Source of the DNA: JAVBMU01 sp031551755
GTDB lineage: Bacteria > Actinomycetota > Actinomycetes > Actinomycetales > Cellulomonadaceae
NCBI GenBank assembly: GCA_031551755.1
Contig: JAVBNE010000035.1
Span: 1 to 64,000 of the forward strand
DNA: 64,000 nucleotides
Reading direction: 5' to 3'
Within the stretch, counting starts at the first letter, position 1. Each line of letters starts with the position of its first letter. Positions 27,310 through 35,735 of the stretch are shown here, one piece after another. The notes under the pieces are model-generated. The model was given only the letters and a program-made list of their open reading frames with translations. It was not told the origin of the DNA and ran no database searches. Both the position numbers and the translations under genes were made by a program.

Positions 27310-28236
27310 ATGCGTGGAGTGATTGCCGGGATCGACGGTTCCACCGAGTCCAACGTCGCACTCGACTGGGCCCTGGCGGAAGCTGCGGCGCGCCACTTGC
27401 CCTTGACGGCTGTGCTGGCATGGGAACCGTCCTTTCTCGAGGGGCTGACCCCGACCGAGCCGGCCGACTTCGCGGCTATCGCCGAACACCAGCAGGAGCG
27501 GGCGCTCACGATGCTCGATCAGGCACGCCATCGCACAGGACTCGTGTCCGAGGCCCGCGCGATCCAGCTTCAGGGCTCCCCGGCCACTGCGCTCTTGAGC
27601 AGCGCTGAGACCAATGGCGACGCCGACATGATCGTGCTTGGTCAGCGCGGCCTGGGCAGACTCGGACGGTTGATCCTCGGCTCGGTCTCGGCTGCGGTGG
27701 CGCAACATGCACATGTGCCTGTCACGGTCGTCCGCGGCACCGCCCACGATGACGACGCCACTGGCCCCGCACAGGACGCCGACCCCGCTGCACCGATGTC
27801 CGCCCGGCTGCCGGTGTTGGTGGGCGTGGACGGTTCAACGCACTCCGTCGAAGCGATCCGTTACGCGGCACAGACCGCCGCGATACTGGAGCGCCCTCTG
27901 GAGGCCCTGCTGTGCTGGCAGCTGACCGACCTCGCACCGTTGCCGGATTCTTGGGGGTGGACGCCACCCCTGGAGGATTACGAGAAGTTCGCCGCCCAGC
28001 GCCTGGACGAGGCCATCGAGAAGGCCGAGATCGACCTGCCGGACGACCAGGTGATCCGGACCGTGCGACATGTCGCCCCCGGGAAGGGCATCGTGGCGGC
28101 TTCACACCACGCGGAGCGGCTAATCGTCGGCAGCCGGGGACTAGGCGGTTTCGACCGCCTTCTACTGGGTTCCGTGAGTCGACAAGCCTTGGAGTACGCC
28201 CACTGCGCCGTCACGGTGATCCATCCAGGGCACTGA
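27310..28236 (+). CDS. Tandem universal stress protein (two UspA domains)
   Basis: A 308-residue protein with two Usp domains. The first (about 1-150) opens GVIAGIDGSTES and ends with the ATP-binding signature GQRGLGRLGRLILGSVS; the second (about 165-308) opens LVGVDGSTHS and ends with GSRGLGGFDRLLLGSVS. Both contain the full G-2x-G-9x-G(S/T) pattern, so ATP or cyclic nucleotide binding is expected. The ATG at 27310 begins the first domain directly. In actinobacteria such proteins respond to hypoxia, dormancy or other stress; the specific trigger is unknown. Confidence 0.9.
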   Translation: MRGVIAGIDGSTESNVALDWALAEAAARHLPLTAVLAWEPSFLEGLTPTEPADFAAIAEHQQERALTMLDQARHRTGLVSEARAIQLQGSPATALLSSAETNGDADMIVLGQRGLGRLGRLILGSVSAAVAQHAHVPVTVVRGTAHDDDATGPAQDADPAAPMSARLPVLVGVDGSTHSVEAIRYAAQTAAILERPLEALLCWQLTDLAPLPDSWGWTPPLEDYEKFAAQRLDEAIEKAEIDLPDDQVIRTVRHVAPGKGIVAASHHAERLIVGSRGLGGFDRLLLGSVSRQALEYAHCAVTVIHPGH

Positions 28237-28332
28237 CTCCGCCCGGGGGCGATGTCCCGGCACACGCCCGAGAGACGGAGGGTACGCCCTGGCGGTCAAT
28301 CAGCGCGCGAACACGTGCGCAGTGACCGGAAC

Positions 28333-28941
28333 TCAGGTCTGGCGGATATCCACGCCGAGCAACCCGGCCACGACCATTGCCTGTTCCGGGGTGATGACGG
28401 CCCGAGAGAGCACAGTCGTGTGCGGGTCGACCGACGTCAGGTCGGAACCACGCAGGTCGGCACCGGAAAAGATCGTCTGGTGCAGCCATGCGCCCGACAG
28501 GTCCACATTACGCAGCTGGGCACCGCCAGCGTTCACCTTGGAGAGGTCGGCCTCACACATTCGAACGTCTGCGAAGTTGACCCCCTGCAGTTGGGCACTC
28601 GGCATCGACACGAAGGACCAGTCGCCGCCCGTGACCGTCACGATCTCGAATCGGCAGGTATCGAATGCCGACCCCACGAACGTGCAATTGGTAAAAGTTG
28701 CATAATAGAGATTGCAACCTATAAAAGTGCAGTTGGTAAAAGTCGCATTAGTGTGACTCGAGGCGTTGAACCGGACATTACGGAATGAGCAGTCGGCGAA
28801 CGTGACGCCCCGGGTCGTCACCTCGGAAAAATCACACCCGTCGAATGCGGTCTCCAGGAAGAACTCATCGTTGAGCACGCGCCCAACCCAGTCCTCACCC
28901 GTCCGGGTGGCCGCAGCCGCTGCGGCAGAGGTGTCGACCAT
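28333..28941 (-). CDS. Pentapeptide-repeat protein with an internal AT-rich duplication
   Basis: A 202-residue protein. After an Ala-rich N-terminus come about 25 pentapeptide repeats of the A(D/N)LxX and CxF type (CDFSEV, CSFRNV, CTFIGC, ANLQG-like LQGVNFADVRMCEADLSKV), which should fold as a right-handed quadrilateral beta-helix. Cysteine is frequent at repeat position 2 in the middle. Residues about 62-85 are encoded by an unusually AT-rich stretch (28682-28750) using ACT, TTT, ATA and TAT codons, containing a 45-nt tandem duplication. Function unknown; related proteins can mimic DNA or act as scaffolds. The start could be debated; the ribosome site is weak. Confidence 0.75.
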   Translation of the reverse strand: MVDTSAAAAAATRTGEDWVGRVLNDEFFLETAFDGCDFSEVTTRGVTFADCSFRNVRFNASSHTNATFTNCTFIGCNLYYATFTNCTFVGSAFDTCRFEIVTVTGGDWSFVSMPSAQLQGVNFADVRMCEADLSKVNAGGAQLRNVDLSGAWLHQTIFSGADLRGSDLTSVDPHTTVLSRAVITPEQAMVVAGLLGVDIRQT

Positions 28942-29162
28942 GCCACCGACGGTATCGAACCTCCGGGGCGATCGGGAACACCCGGATGACCGTTCCGCCT
29001 TCATGGGCCATTTCACCCGGATGTCGACAACCGCTCTGTACACGACCGGCGTCACTAAATCCGCTAAACCCACGATGCGTTCTGCCATCGTGTACGGGGC
29101 CAGGCTGCGCGGAGTGAAGAACAACGCAATGGGAGCCATGCAAGAAATGCGACACTGGTGCG

Positions 29163-29179
29163 CTGGGCGCTCGTCCCAG
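29163..29179 (+). promoter_or_regulatory. Conserved leader hairpin, copy 1
   Basis: CTGGG-CGCTCGT-CCCAG, a 5-bp stem with a 7-nt loop, lies 33 bases before the start of the first duplicated anchored protein. The same hairpin with a nearly identical loop lies at the same distance from the second copy. Between hairpin and start both leaders share CATTGGYTCGGAGGC, which includes the ribosome site. Confidence 0.55.
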
Positions 29180-29212
29180 TACCATGGAGCCATCCATTGG
29201 CTCGGAGGCGGT

Positions 29213-30007
29213 ATGCGTTTCACGCGAGCGTTTTCTCGCACCTTTATCAGTGCTACTGCGGCATGCGCCCTGGCGGTAATTCCAGTGATGGTCGCGCCTC
29301 CTGCCCATGCCGCCGGGTTGGGCGAGCTGTCCGTGACGACGTCGAGCATCTTCGTGCCGAACCCGAATCGCTGGCGGGGCGAGGCAACCTTCACGGTCAT
29401 CGCCACGAGCCTGGACGGTGCCACCAGGAAGTCATTCGACCTGACGACCATCATCGTCGGACCGACCTCGTGGACATTCAACCCCCTTGGGGAACCGTTC
29501 CCGGGTAACGAGTACTGCATCATCTCCGCTCGAGTCACCGGCGAGTCGGTGAGCGCGGCCTGGAGCGGTTCGGTCTGCACATCCCCCAAGCCGCCGACGG
29601 TGATCGTTCAACCCGAGCCCGCACCGACCACTCCGCGGGCAACTCCGCAGCCGACCTCGGCCGCGCCGAGGCCGGGCCGGGGAACAGCGGCAACACCCGC
29701 GACGAAGGGCGCTCCACCGAGGTCAACGAACGGGACGACCCCCACGCCGCCCGCCACACCGGCACCCACGGCCACCGAATCACCGACCACGGCCACGGCC
29801 ACCGAGGCAGGTCCCGCAGCGGCCGCGGACGAACCCGACTCATCGGCGTTCGGCGACCTGTCCCCAACCGAGCAGGTGGACGGCGAACGTCCGGTGGCCG
29901 CCCCGAAGCCCCCGAGGAGTGGGGACAGAGCTGGCCTGTGGCTGGGCGGCAGCGCCGTCCTGGCACTGCTCGGCATGGGCGTGGTGTTCCTGCGGCGCTT
30001 CGACTGA
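29213..30007 (+). CDS. Secreted, C-terminally membrane-anchored Pro/Thr-rich protein, copy 1
   Basis: A 264-residue surface protein of unknown function. It has a signal peptide (MRFTRAFSRTF, hydrophobic run, cleavage near PAHAAG) and a small globular domain of about 90 residues beginning GLGELSVTTS with two cysteines (EYCIISA, GSVC). A long Pro/Thr/Ala-rich stalk (about 125-215) follows, then VDGERP and a C-terminal helix ending in LRRFD. The end resembles a sortase-anchor helix plus basic tail, but there is no LPxTG, so it is probably held as a membrane anchor. The start has CGGAGGCGGT just upstream. It is paralogous to the next gene. Confidence 0.75.
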   Translation: MRFTRAFSRTFISATAACALAVIPVMVAPPAHAAGLGELSVTTSSIFVPNPNRWRGEATFTVIATSLDGATRKSFDLTTIIVGPTSWTFNPLGEPFPGNEYCIISARVTGESVSAAWSGSVCTSPKPPTVIVQPEPAPTTPRATPQPTSAAPRPGRGTAATPATKGAPPRSTNGTTPTPPATPAPTATESPTTATATEAGPAAAADEPDSSAFGDLSPTEQVDGERPVAAPKPPRSGDRAGLWLGGSAVLALLGMGVVFLRRFD

Positions 30008-30157
30008 CAGGCCGGCCACCGAAGCGGGCCGCCATCAGAAAGACCCGACTCACAGCTTGCGGGGAGCTACTCCTTCGCGCCGCAATTTCCCGCATTTAAT
30101 GCTGTTTGCACTAAAGACAACAGGCGCGAGGTCGGACAGATAAGATGCGATTAGTTG

Positions 30158-30174
30158 CTGGGCGCTTGCCCCAG
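30158..30174 (+). promoter_or_regulatory. Conserved leader hairpin, copy 2
   Basis: CTGGG-CGCTTGC-CCCAG, the counterpart of the hairpin at 29163-29179, lies 34 bases before the second anchored protein. The loop differs from copy 1 at two positions while both stem arms are unchanged, which suggests the structure is kept. TAAGAT at 30141 may be a -10 element. Confidence 0.55.
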
Positions 30175-30208
30175 TAGCATGTGCCCAGCACATTGGTTCG
30201 GAGGCCAC

Positions 30209-30991
30209 ATGCGTTTTGCACGAGCTCTTTCTCGTACCTTTGCAGGTGCGACCACGGCGTGCGTCGCGATGGCCTTTTCCGCGACCGTGGCACTCCCTGC
30301 CCATGCCGCCGGACTCGGCGATCTCACGGTCACCACGTCGACCGTCTCCGTGCCGAACCCGGACAACTGGCAAGGTGACGTCGTCTTCGCAGTCACCGCC
30401 ACGAGTCTCGACGGTGCCATCAGCCGCCCGTTCAGCTCGACGATGCACCTGACTGGGCCGGCCACGTGGTCACTTGACAATGTCCAGGGAGCCTTCGCCG
30501 GGGATGCCTACTGCATCACCTCCGTGACCGTCACCGGTGACGCGGTAAGTGCGGCATGGAGTGGTTCGGTCTGCACCCAATCCAAGCCGAAGCCGACGAT
30601 CATCCCCAAACCAACCCCGGCTACCCCGAAGGCAACCCCGAAACGGACCGCAACGGCCCCTACCACCAAAGCAGCGCCCCGTACCCCTTCGCCCACCAGG
30701 GCCGCAGCGAAGCCGACCAGGTCACCGGCCCGGGCCGCGACAGTGTCGCCGACCGAATCGCCGACTGCGACAACCACCCCCACCGCCATTCCCGACACCT
30801 CGACCGTGACCGATACACCCGTCTCGGACACAGTGACCGACCAGATGGCGAGTGAGTTGGTGGACGGTGAACGTCCGGCGGTTGCCGCGAAGGAAGCGAG
30901 CAGTGGCGACAAAGCGACCGTGTGGTGGGCGAGCGGTGGCGTCCTGACGCTGGCCGGCGTCGGGGCACTGCTCTTGCGACGCTTCGACTGA
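30209..30991 (+). CDS. Secreted, C-terminally membrane-anchored Pro/Thr-rich protein, copy 2
   Basis: A 260-residue paralogue of the preceding gene with the same plan: signal peptide MRFARALSRTF with cleavage near PAHAAG, domain GLGDLTVTTST with cysteines in AYCITS and GSVC, a Lys/Pro/Thr-rich stalk (about 125-205), the shared VDGERP motif and a terminal helix ending LLLRRFD. The stalk has diverged most; head, VDGERP and tail are conserved. Similarity extends into both flanks, including a stretch after the stop (GGCCGC-ATCA-CCCGAC), so the duplicated unit was about 0.95 kb. Function unknown; an adhesin or envelope role is a guess. Confidence 0.75.
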   Translation: MRFARALSRTFAGATTACVAMAFSATVALPAHAAGLGDLTVTTSTVSVPNPDNWQGDVVFAVTATSLDGAISRPFSSTMHLTGPATWSLDNVQGAFAGDAYCITSVTVTGDAVSAAWSGSVCTQSKPKPTIIPKPTPATPKATPKRTATAPTTKAAPRTPSPTRAAAKPTRSPARAATVSPTESPTATTTPTAIPDTSTVTDTPVSDTVTDQMASELVDGERPAVAAKEASSGDKATVWWASGGVLTLAGVGALLLRRFD

Positions 30992-31194
30992 TCGGTTGTC
31001 CGCCGAGCCGTGGCCGCTATCACCACACCCGACGGGGGACCGGAGGAAGGGGCCGGGCAGTGATGTCAATCACAATCCTGCGGAAATGTATCGTTCGCCG
31101 CTGTTCACCCTCTTAAGTAGTTGGGTGTATCTGTCTTATTTTGCGCCCGATCAATACCGATAGTTCCCGAGAACTGCGCACAGGAGGTGATCGC

Positions 31195-31461
31195 GTGCCC
31201 ACTGGGATGCCCCCGACCCCGGGCTACTCGGCGCAACGCGACGCGGCCACCGTGCTGACCGCACGCGCCGAGGTCCAACCCCTCGTGAATGCCGCCATCT
31301 CCGGGCTGCTGGCGGACCCCCTGGGCGACCAGGACGCCTTGACGGCCCTGGCTGCCCTCGACGCGCTCCTGCGCTCCGAACGGATGGAACGCGCCCGCGC
31401 GGCCCGGAGCCGGCTCGCGGAGTCACTTCCGTCGGTATGGCGAGGCGAATCGGACCGCTGA
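31195..31461 (+). CDS. Small helical hypothetical protein
   Basis: An 88-residue cytoplasmic protein I do not recognise. It is Ala/Leu/Arg-rich and predicted mostly helical (residues 20-75), with no cysteine, signal or membrane segment. The GTG at 31195 is strongly supported by AGGAGG eight bases upstream; the frame is open to 31141 but lacks a site there. It stands alone between the duplicated anchored proteins and the tRNA-Thr terminator, after a locally AT-rich region (about 31085-31145) likely to hold its promoter. Confidence 0.6.
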   Translation: MPTGMPPTPGYSAQRDAATVLTARAEVQPLVNAAISGLLADPLGDQDALTALAALDALLRSERMERARAARSRLAESLPSVWRGESDR

Positions 31462-31525
31462 TCGGTGCCCGCCCACCCACATGAGCCTGGCCTCCCCACC
31501 TGAGCATTCACCTAGGACACAAAGC

Positions 31526-31559
31526 CGGCCTCCACCCGTATCTCTACCGGTGGAGGCCG
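31526..31559. terminator. Hairpin between the small gene and tRNA-Thr
   Basis: CGGCCTCCACC and GGTGGAGGCCG form a perfect 11-bp stem with a 12-nt loop, 7 bases past the tRNA 3' end on the minus strand, where GGCTTTGTG follows. It probably ends the tRNA transcript and may also stop the convergent small gene. Confidence 0.75.
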
Positions 31560-31566
31560 ATCATGG

Positions 31567-31639
31567 AGCCGCCTGTGGGAATCGAACCCACGACCTTCTC
31601 ATTACGAGTGAGACGCTCTGCCGACTGAGCTAAGGCGGC
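31567..31639 (-). tRNA. tRNA-Thr (anticodon CGT)
   Basis: A 73-nt cloverleaf on the minus strand: acceptor GCCGCCT pairing with AGGCGGC, D-arm AGCTCAGTCGGCAGAGC, anticodon stem TCTCA/TGAGA around CTCGTAA (anticodon CGT, reading ACG), and the T-arm GTGGGTTCGATTCCCAC. The discriminator base is T and CCA is not encoded. Its position beside the topA-tmk-holB region is common in related actinobacteria. Confidence 0.96.
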
Positions 31640-31748
31640 GTGACCGGCGACAACCCGGCAACGAGCGCCTACTGTACCGGTCCCCGGCGTCAGTTCCAAA
31701 GTGAGCGCTGACCGCATCCGGGGACTTGTCCCGTGCCAGGTCGCCAGG

Positions 31749-33278
31749 TCAGCAGGTCAGCCCGTCCTTCGGCACGGTGCCGTCCAGGAAGAAGTCGTCC
31801 ACCGCATCGGTGATACACGAATTCGAACGGCCGTAGGCCGTGTGCCCCTCGCCCTTGTAGGTCACCAGCACGCCGGAGTCGAGCGTCTTGGCCAGCGCCT
31901 GCGCGCCGACGTACGGGGTCGCCGGGTCGTTCGTCGTGCCGATCACCACGATGGGCGCGGCACCCTTGGCGTGCAGGTCGAAGTCCTGTTTGACGACGGG
32001 GTACGGCCAGTCATGACATGCCAGCCCACCGTAGGCGAACGATTCCCCGAGTGTGGGCACCTCCTTGGCGAGTCGCTTCGCCTGCTCCGCCATATACGCA
32101 GGATCGTCGTTCTGACGACCGTCGAGGCAGTTCACCGCCCGGATCGCCTCAGCTGAGTTGGTCGCGAAGGTACCGTCTTCGTTGCGGTCGTTGTAGTAGT
32201 CCGCGAGATAGAGCAGCGTGCTGCCGTCGTTATCCTCGATAGCCGCGGACAGCGCCTGCGTCAAAAAGCCCCAGTTCTCGTTGTTGTAGAGGGGGGTCGC
32301 TATCCCGTAGAAGGCGAGCGTCTGGGTCAGCCGTCGGCCGTCTTCATCGCCCGTGGACAGGGGGTTGGCCTTCGCTCGGTCGAGCAGCGCCTTGATCTGC
32401 TTCATGCCATCGTCCACCGACCCCGTCAACGGGCAATCCGCACCGCCCTGGCAGTCAGCCACGTAGGCGCGAAGCGCATTCTCGAAGCCGACGGCCTGCT
32501 GTTCCGCGCTCTCATCCGGGGTCAGCGTGACATCGACCGCGCCGTCGAGGACCAATCGACCCGCGCGCTCCGGGAAGAGTCCCGCGTAGGTCGCCCCCAG
32601 CTGCGTGCCATAGGAGAAGCCCAGGTAGGTGAGCTTGCTGTCACCCAAGGCTGCCCGGAGCATGTCCATGTCGCGCGCGGCGCTCTGGGTATCGACCTGC
32701 CCCAACAGTTCCCCGGACTTCTCCTCACAGGCCGCACCCCACGCTGCGGCCTCGGCGGCCATAGCCTTGCGACCGGCCTCGTCCGAATCGAAATCTTTGG
32801 ACAGCGACTCGTCCTTGCGTGCGTCGTCGAAGCACTCGATAGCCGACGACTTCTTCACACCGCGCGGGTCGAAGGAGACGATGTCATAGGCTTTCTGGAC
32901 GTCGTCGCCGAAGCTGTCGATCCCCCAGTCGAGGTATTCAGTGCCCGAACCACCCGGACCGCCCGGGTTCGTCAGCAAGGAGCCGATTTTCTCACCCGTC
33001 GCCGGGTGCCGTTTGACGGCCAACTCGATCTCGCCGGCGCCAGGATCCTGCCAGGAGAGCGGCGCCCGCGCGGTCGCACATTCGAACTTCCCACAGTCCT
33101 TCCAGATCAGCGTCTGGTCGTAATAGTCCTCGAATCCTGCCGGGGCGCCGCCACCGTTGCCTGTGGAGGCGGTAGCTGCCTGCGTAGCGGGAGTCTGCAC
33201 CTTGGGCGACGCGGTGCAGGCACCGGCGATCAGCGCGGTGCTCAGGACGAGGGCGAGGGCGGAGCCCGTTCTTCTCAC
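31749..33278 (-). CDS. Lipoprotein alpha/beta hydrolase, tripeptidyl-aminopeptidase (TAP) family
   Basis: A 509-residue exported peptidase related to Streptomyces SlpD/SlpE/TAP enzymes. The signal peptide ends in the lipobox LIAGAC (cysteine near 20), so it is probably membrane-attached. Catalytic features: the oxyanion region LLTNPGGPGGSG, nucleophile elbow GFSYGTQLGATYAGLFPERAG split around Ser, aspartate in TTNDPATPY, and histidine in GEGHTAYG within the C-terminal TAP-like domain. Cysteine pairs (for example CGKFEC, CQGGADC) suggest extracellular disulfides. I take GTG 33278 as the start from the signal peptide; the longer frame is unlikely. Confidence 0.87.
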   Translation of the reverse strand: MRRTGSALALVLSTALIAGACTASPKVQTPATQAATASTGNGGGAPAGFEDYYDQTLIWKDCGKFECATARAPLSWQDPGAGEIELAVKRHPATGEKIGSLLTNPGGPGGSGTEYLDWGIDSFGDDVQKAYDIVSFDPRGVKKSSAIECFDDARKDESLSKDFDSDEAGRKAMAAEAAAWGAACEEKSGELLGQVDTQSAARDMDMLRAALGDSKLTYLGFSYGTQLGATYAGLFPERAGRLVLDGAVDVTLTPDESAEQQAVGFENALRAYVADCQGGADCPLTGSVDDGMKQIKALLDRAKANPLSTGDEDGRRLTQTLAFYGIATPLYNNENWGFLTQALSAAIEDNDGSTLLYLADYYNDRNEDGTFATNSAEAIRAVNCLDGRQNDDPAYMAEQAKRLAKEVPTLGESFAYGGLACHDWPYPVVKQDFDLHAKGAAPIVVIGTTNDPATPYVGAQALAKTLDSGVLVTYKGEGHTAYGRSNSCITDAVDDFFLDGTVPKDGLTC

Positions 33279-33474
33279 CCGCCAACGGTAGCTGGTTTGT
33301 GTCGGTCCACGAAGTCCGCCCGCCAGGCCAAGCCGTACCGCCGTCCATGAACAGCCGCTGTTCAGCGGTTTTAGCGTCTTCTGACGAGCCAGGACACTGC
33401 ATTGGGCGTATCTTGGGCGCAATCTGCCCCTGGATCGACCAGGGGTTGAGACACATATGGAAACGGGGCACATC

Positions 33475-33852
33475 ATGGACTTTTGGGACTTCTTCTGGCT
33501 GCTCGTCTACAGCTTCTTCTTCATCGCCTACTTGATCGTCTTGTTCCAGATCATCGCGGACCTGTTCCGTGACACAGACCTGTCGGGCTGGTGGAAAGCG
33601 GTGTGGATCATCTTCCTCATCTTCCTGCCGGTGATCACGGCGCTGGTCTACCTGATCGCGCGCGGACGGGGAATGGCCGAGCGTCAGTACGACTCCATGG
33701 CACAGGCCAAGAAGGACTCGGATGCCTACATCCGGCAGGTCGCGTCGACATCGCCAGCAGACCAGATCGCGAGCGCCAAGGGCCTACTCGACTCCGGGGC
33801 CATCACTGAGGAGGAGTTCGCCGCTCTCAAGGCCAAGGCACTGGCTTCCTGA
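33475..33852 (+). CDS. Small membrane protein with PLDc_N-type helices and a C-terminal SHOCT domain
   Basis: A 125-residue protein. The first 65 residues form two transmembrane helices (FFWLLVYSFFFIAYLIVLFQII and VWIIFLIFLPVITALVYLI) separated by DLSGWWKA, as in the PLDc_N family. A charged linker leads to the SHOCT motif at 97-125 (DQIASAKGLLDSGAITEEEFAALKAKAL shown in part), an oligomerisation module. The start is ATG 33475; an upstream ATG at 33457 is also possible. It ends just before a hairpin shared with holB. Function is unknown in the family. Confidence 0.8.
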   Translation: MDFWDFFWLLVYSFFFIAYLIVLFQIIADLFRDTDLSGWWKAVWIIFLIFLPVITALVYLIARGRGMAERQYDSMAQAKKDSDAYIRQVASTSPADQIASAKGLLDSGAITEEEFAALKAKALAS

Positions 33853-33858
33853 GCCGAC

Positions 33859-33895
33859 TGATGCGGGTGGCCGGGCTAGCCGGCCACCCGCATCA
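33859..33895. terminator. Bidirectional hairpin between the SHOCT gene and holB
   Basis: TGATGCGGGTGGCCGG and CCGGCCACCCGCATCA form a perfect 16-bp stem with a 5-nt loop. The right arm includes the holB stop codon, so the two convergent genes share one terminator. Confidence 0.8.
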
Positions 33896-35029
33896 GCCCT
33901 GGGGGCGCAGGGCGACCGCCATGGCCTCGACGGCCAAGAGCGGCGCAACGTTGCCCGACAGCCGCTCACGCGCCACCGCGATGGCGTCCATCCGCCGGAT
34001 GGTCTGGGCGGGCGTGGAATCCTGCGCCAAGGACATCACCTCGCGATCGAGAGCAGAGTTGATCCTGTCCACTTCCGCGCCGAGTTGGACCACCAGGACA
34101 TCGCGGTAGAGCGACAGCAAGTCGACCATCGACCGATCGAGTACATCGCGCTGGCGCCGCGTCGCCCGTCGCTTCTGATCAGCCTCCAACTCTCGGAGCA
34201 GTCCACGTTGCCGGGGCGGCAACACCTCGCCATCGGGCACACCCAGGGCGCGGAGCAACTCGGCCTTCTCCGCCGCATCACGTTCCTCGGTGGCGGACTT
34301 GGCCTCAGACTGGGCCAGGTCCACCAGCTCCCCCGCCGCCAGGACAGCGTCACCCACCCCGCGGATCCGTTGCGCCAACGCCAACACCGCCGTGCGGCGC
34401 TGCCGGGCGGCCTCGTCGCGGGCCAGCCGCCGAGCCAATCCGATATGACTCTGGGCGGCTCGGGCGCATTCGGCGGCCAGGGCGGGGTCGGCACCGTCGC
34501 GTTCGACGAGCAGGCGCGCGACCGCGTCCACCGGGGGCACCCGCAGCGGCACCGACCTACATCGGGAACGAATGGTGACGAGCACATCCTGGGGGGACGG
34601 TGCACACAGCACCCACACTGTGCGAGGCGCCGGTTCTTCGATCGCCTTGAGCAGCACATTGGTGGTCCGCTCGGCCATCCGGTCGGCGTCCTCGATCACG
34701 ATGACCCGCCACCGGCCCTGAGAGGGACCGCGGCTGGCCGTGGCCACCAGATCGCGGACCTCATCGATCTTGATGGCGACCAGCTCGGTAGCGACCAGGG
34801 TCACATCCGCGTGGGTACCGGCCAACGCCGTCGTGCACGCCTGGCAGTGACCGCACCCCCCCTGCTCGCATTGGAGGGCCGCCGCGAAAGCCCGGGCCGC
34901 GTTCGAACGACCCGACCCCGGAGGGCCGGTGAGCAACCAGGCATGGGTCATCGCGTCCGGCGAGCCAACGGCCGCCCGCAACGCGCCCACCGCCGACTCC
35001 TGACCGACGACCTCCGCCCAGACGCTCAC
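33893..35029 (-). CDS. holB: DNA polymerase III subunit delta' (HolB)
   Basis: Stator subunit of the clamp loader. The 378 residues have an AAA+ N-terminal part: HAWLLTGPPGSGRSNAA near 30, a zinc module with cysteines in CEQGGCGHCQAC near 55-66, the Walker B-like VIVIEDADRM, and the SRC motif in TIRSRCRSV. The P-loop lysine is arginine (GSGRS), consistent with delta' not hydrolysing ATP. It lies 13 bases downstream of tmk on the same strand, a conserved actinobacterial pair. Confidence 0.92.
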   Translation of the reverse strand: MSVWAEVVGQESAVGALRAAVGSPDAMTHAWLLTGPPGSGRSNAARAFAAALQCEQGGCGHCQACTTALAGTHADVTLVATELVAIKIDEVRDLVATASRGPSQGRWRVIVIEDADRMAERTTNVLLKAIEEPAPRTVWVLCAPSPQDVLVTIRSRCRSVPLRVPPVDAVARLLVERDGADPALAAECARAAQSHIGLARRLARDEAARQRRTAVLALAQRIRGVGDAVLAAGELVDLAQSEAKSATEERDAAEKAELLRALGVPDGEVLPPRQRGLLRELEADQKRRATRRQRDVLDRSMVDLLSLYRDVLVVQLGAEVDRINSALDREVMSLAQDSTPAQTIRRMDAIAVARERLSGNVAPLLAVEAMAVALRPQG

Positions 35030-35042
35030 GACCGGGATCCAC

Positions 35043-35699
35043 TCATTGCAGAGCCTCCCACGCTTCGTCGACCACCGGCGTCAGCGCGAGCCGCGCCGCG
35101 ACATCGACCCGGAGCTGGGACTGCAGGTCGTCGATCGTGTTGGCGGCGTCGAGGACCAACCAGCGTTCTGATTCGGCGACTGCGCGTTCCAAGTAGGCCT
35201 CCCGGGTGCGCCGGTGGAACTCCAGCCCGGCGCGTTCCAGCCGATCGGGTGCCCGTTGCAGGCGCGCGGCCGCAACCTCCGGGTCGAGGTCAAGCAGCAC
35301 CGTGATATCCGGCATCAACTCGGCGGTCGCCCAGCGGGACAGGGCCTCGACCTCGTCGACGGGCAGCTCTCGGCCACCAGCCTGATAGGCGACCGAGGAG
35401 TCGAGATAGCGGTCGGTAATCACGATGGCGCCCCGCGCCAGGGCTGGCCGGATCAGGCTCGCCACGTGATGGGCGCGATCGGCGGCGTAGATCAGGGCCT
35501 CGGTGCGCGGGTCCATGTCCTGGCCGTGCAGGACGGCCTGCCGCAGTTCCTGGCCCAAGGCGGTACCGCCCGGTTCCCGGGTCAGGACGACCTCCCGGCC
35601 CGTGAGTTCGCCCAGCCACTCGCCGAGCAGCCGCGACTGGGTCGACTTACCCACACCATCGCCGCCCTCGAAGGAGATGAAGTACCCAGCCGCAGTCAC
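35043..35699 (-). CDS. tmk: Thymidylate kinase
   Basis: Phosphorylates dTMP to dTDP. The 218 residues show the P-loop FEGGDGVGKSTQ near 8-19, the substrate motif TREPGGTALGQ, DRYLDSSVAYQ, and the LID segment RLQRAPDRLE. The GTG at 35699 is chosen because the P-loop normally lies about ten residues from the N-terminus; the frame is open to 35723. It is followed by holB with a 13-base gap and preceded by a Gfo/Idh/MocA gene on the same strand. Confidence 0.93.
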   Translation of the reverse strand: MTAAGYFISFEGGDGVGKSTQSRLLGEWLGELTGREVVLTREPGGTALGQELRQAVLHGQDMDPRTEALIYAADRAHHVASLIRPALARGAIVITDRYLDSSVAYQAGGRELPVDEVEALSRWATAELMPDITVLLDLDPEVAAARLQRAPDRLERAGLEFHRRTREAYLERAVAESERWLVLDAANTIDDLQSQLRVDVAARLALTPVVDEAWEALQ

Positions 35700-35735
35700 G
35701 GCGTCCACCCTACGGTGCCCCACCGACGTGCCCCC

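Noticed and set aside
33893..35029. Arg in place of Lys in the HolB P-loop taken as an inactivating mutation
   Set aside because: Delta' subunits do not hydrolyse ATP and commonly have altered P-loops.
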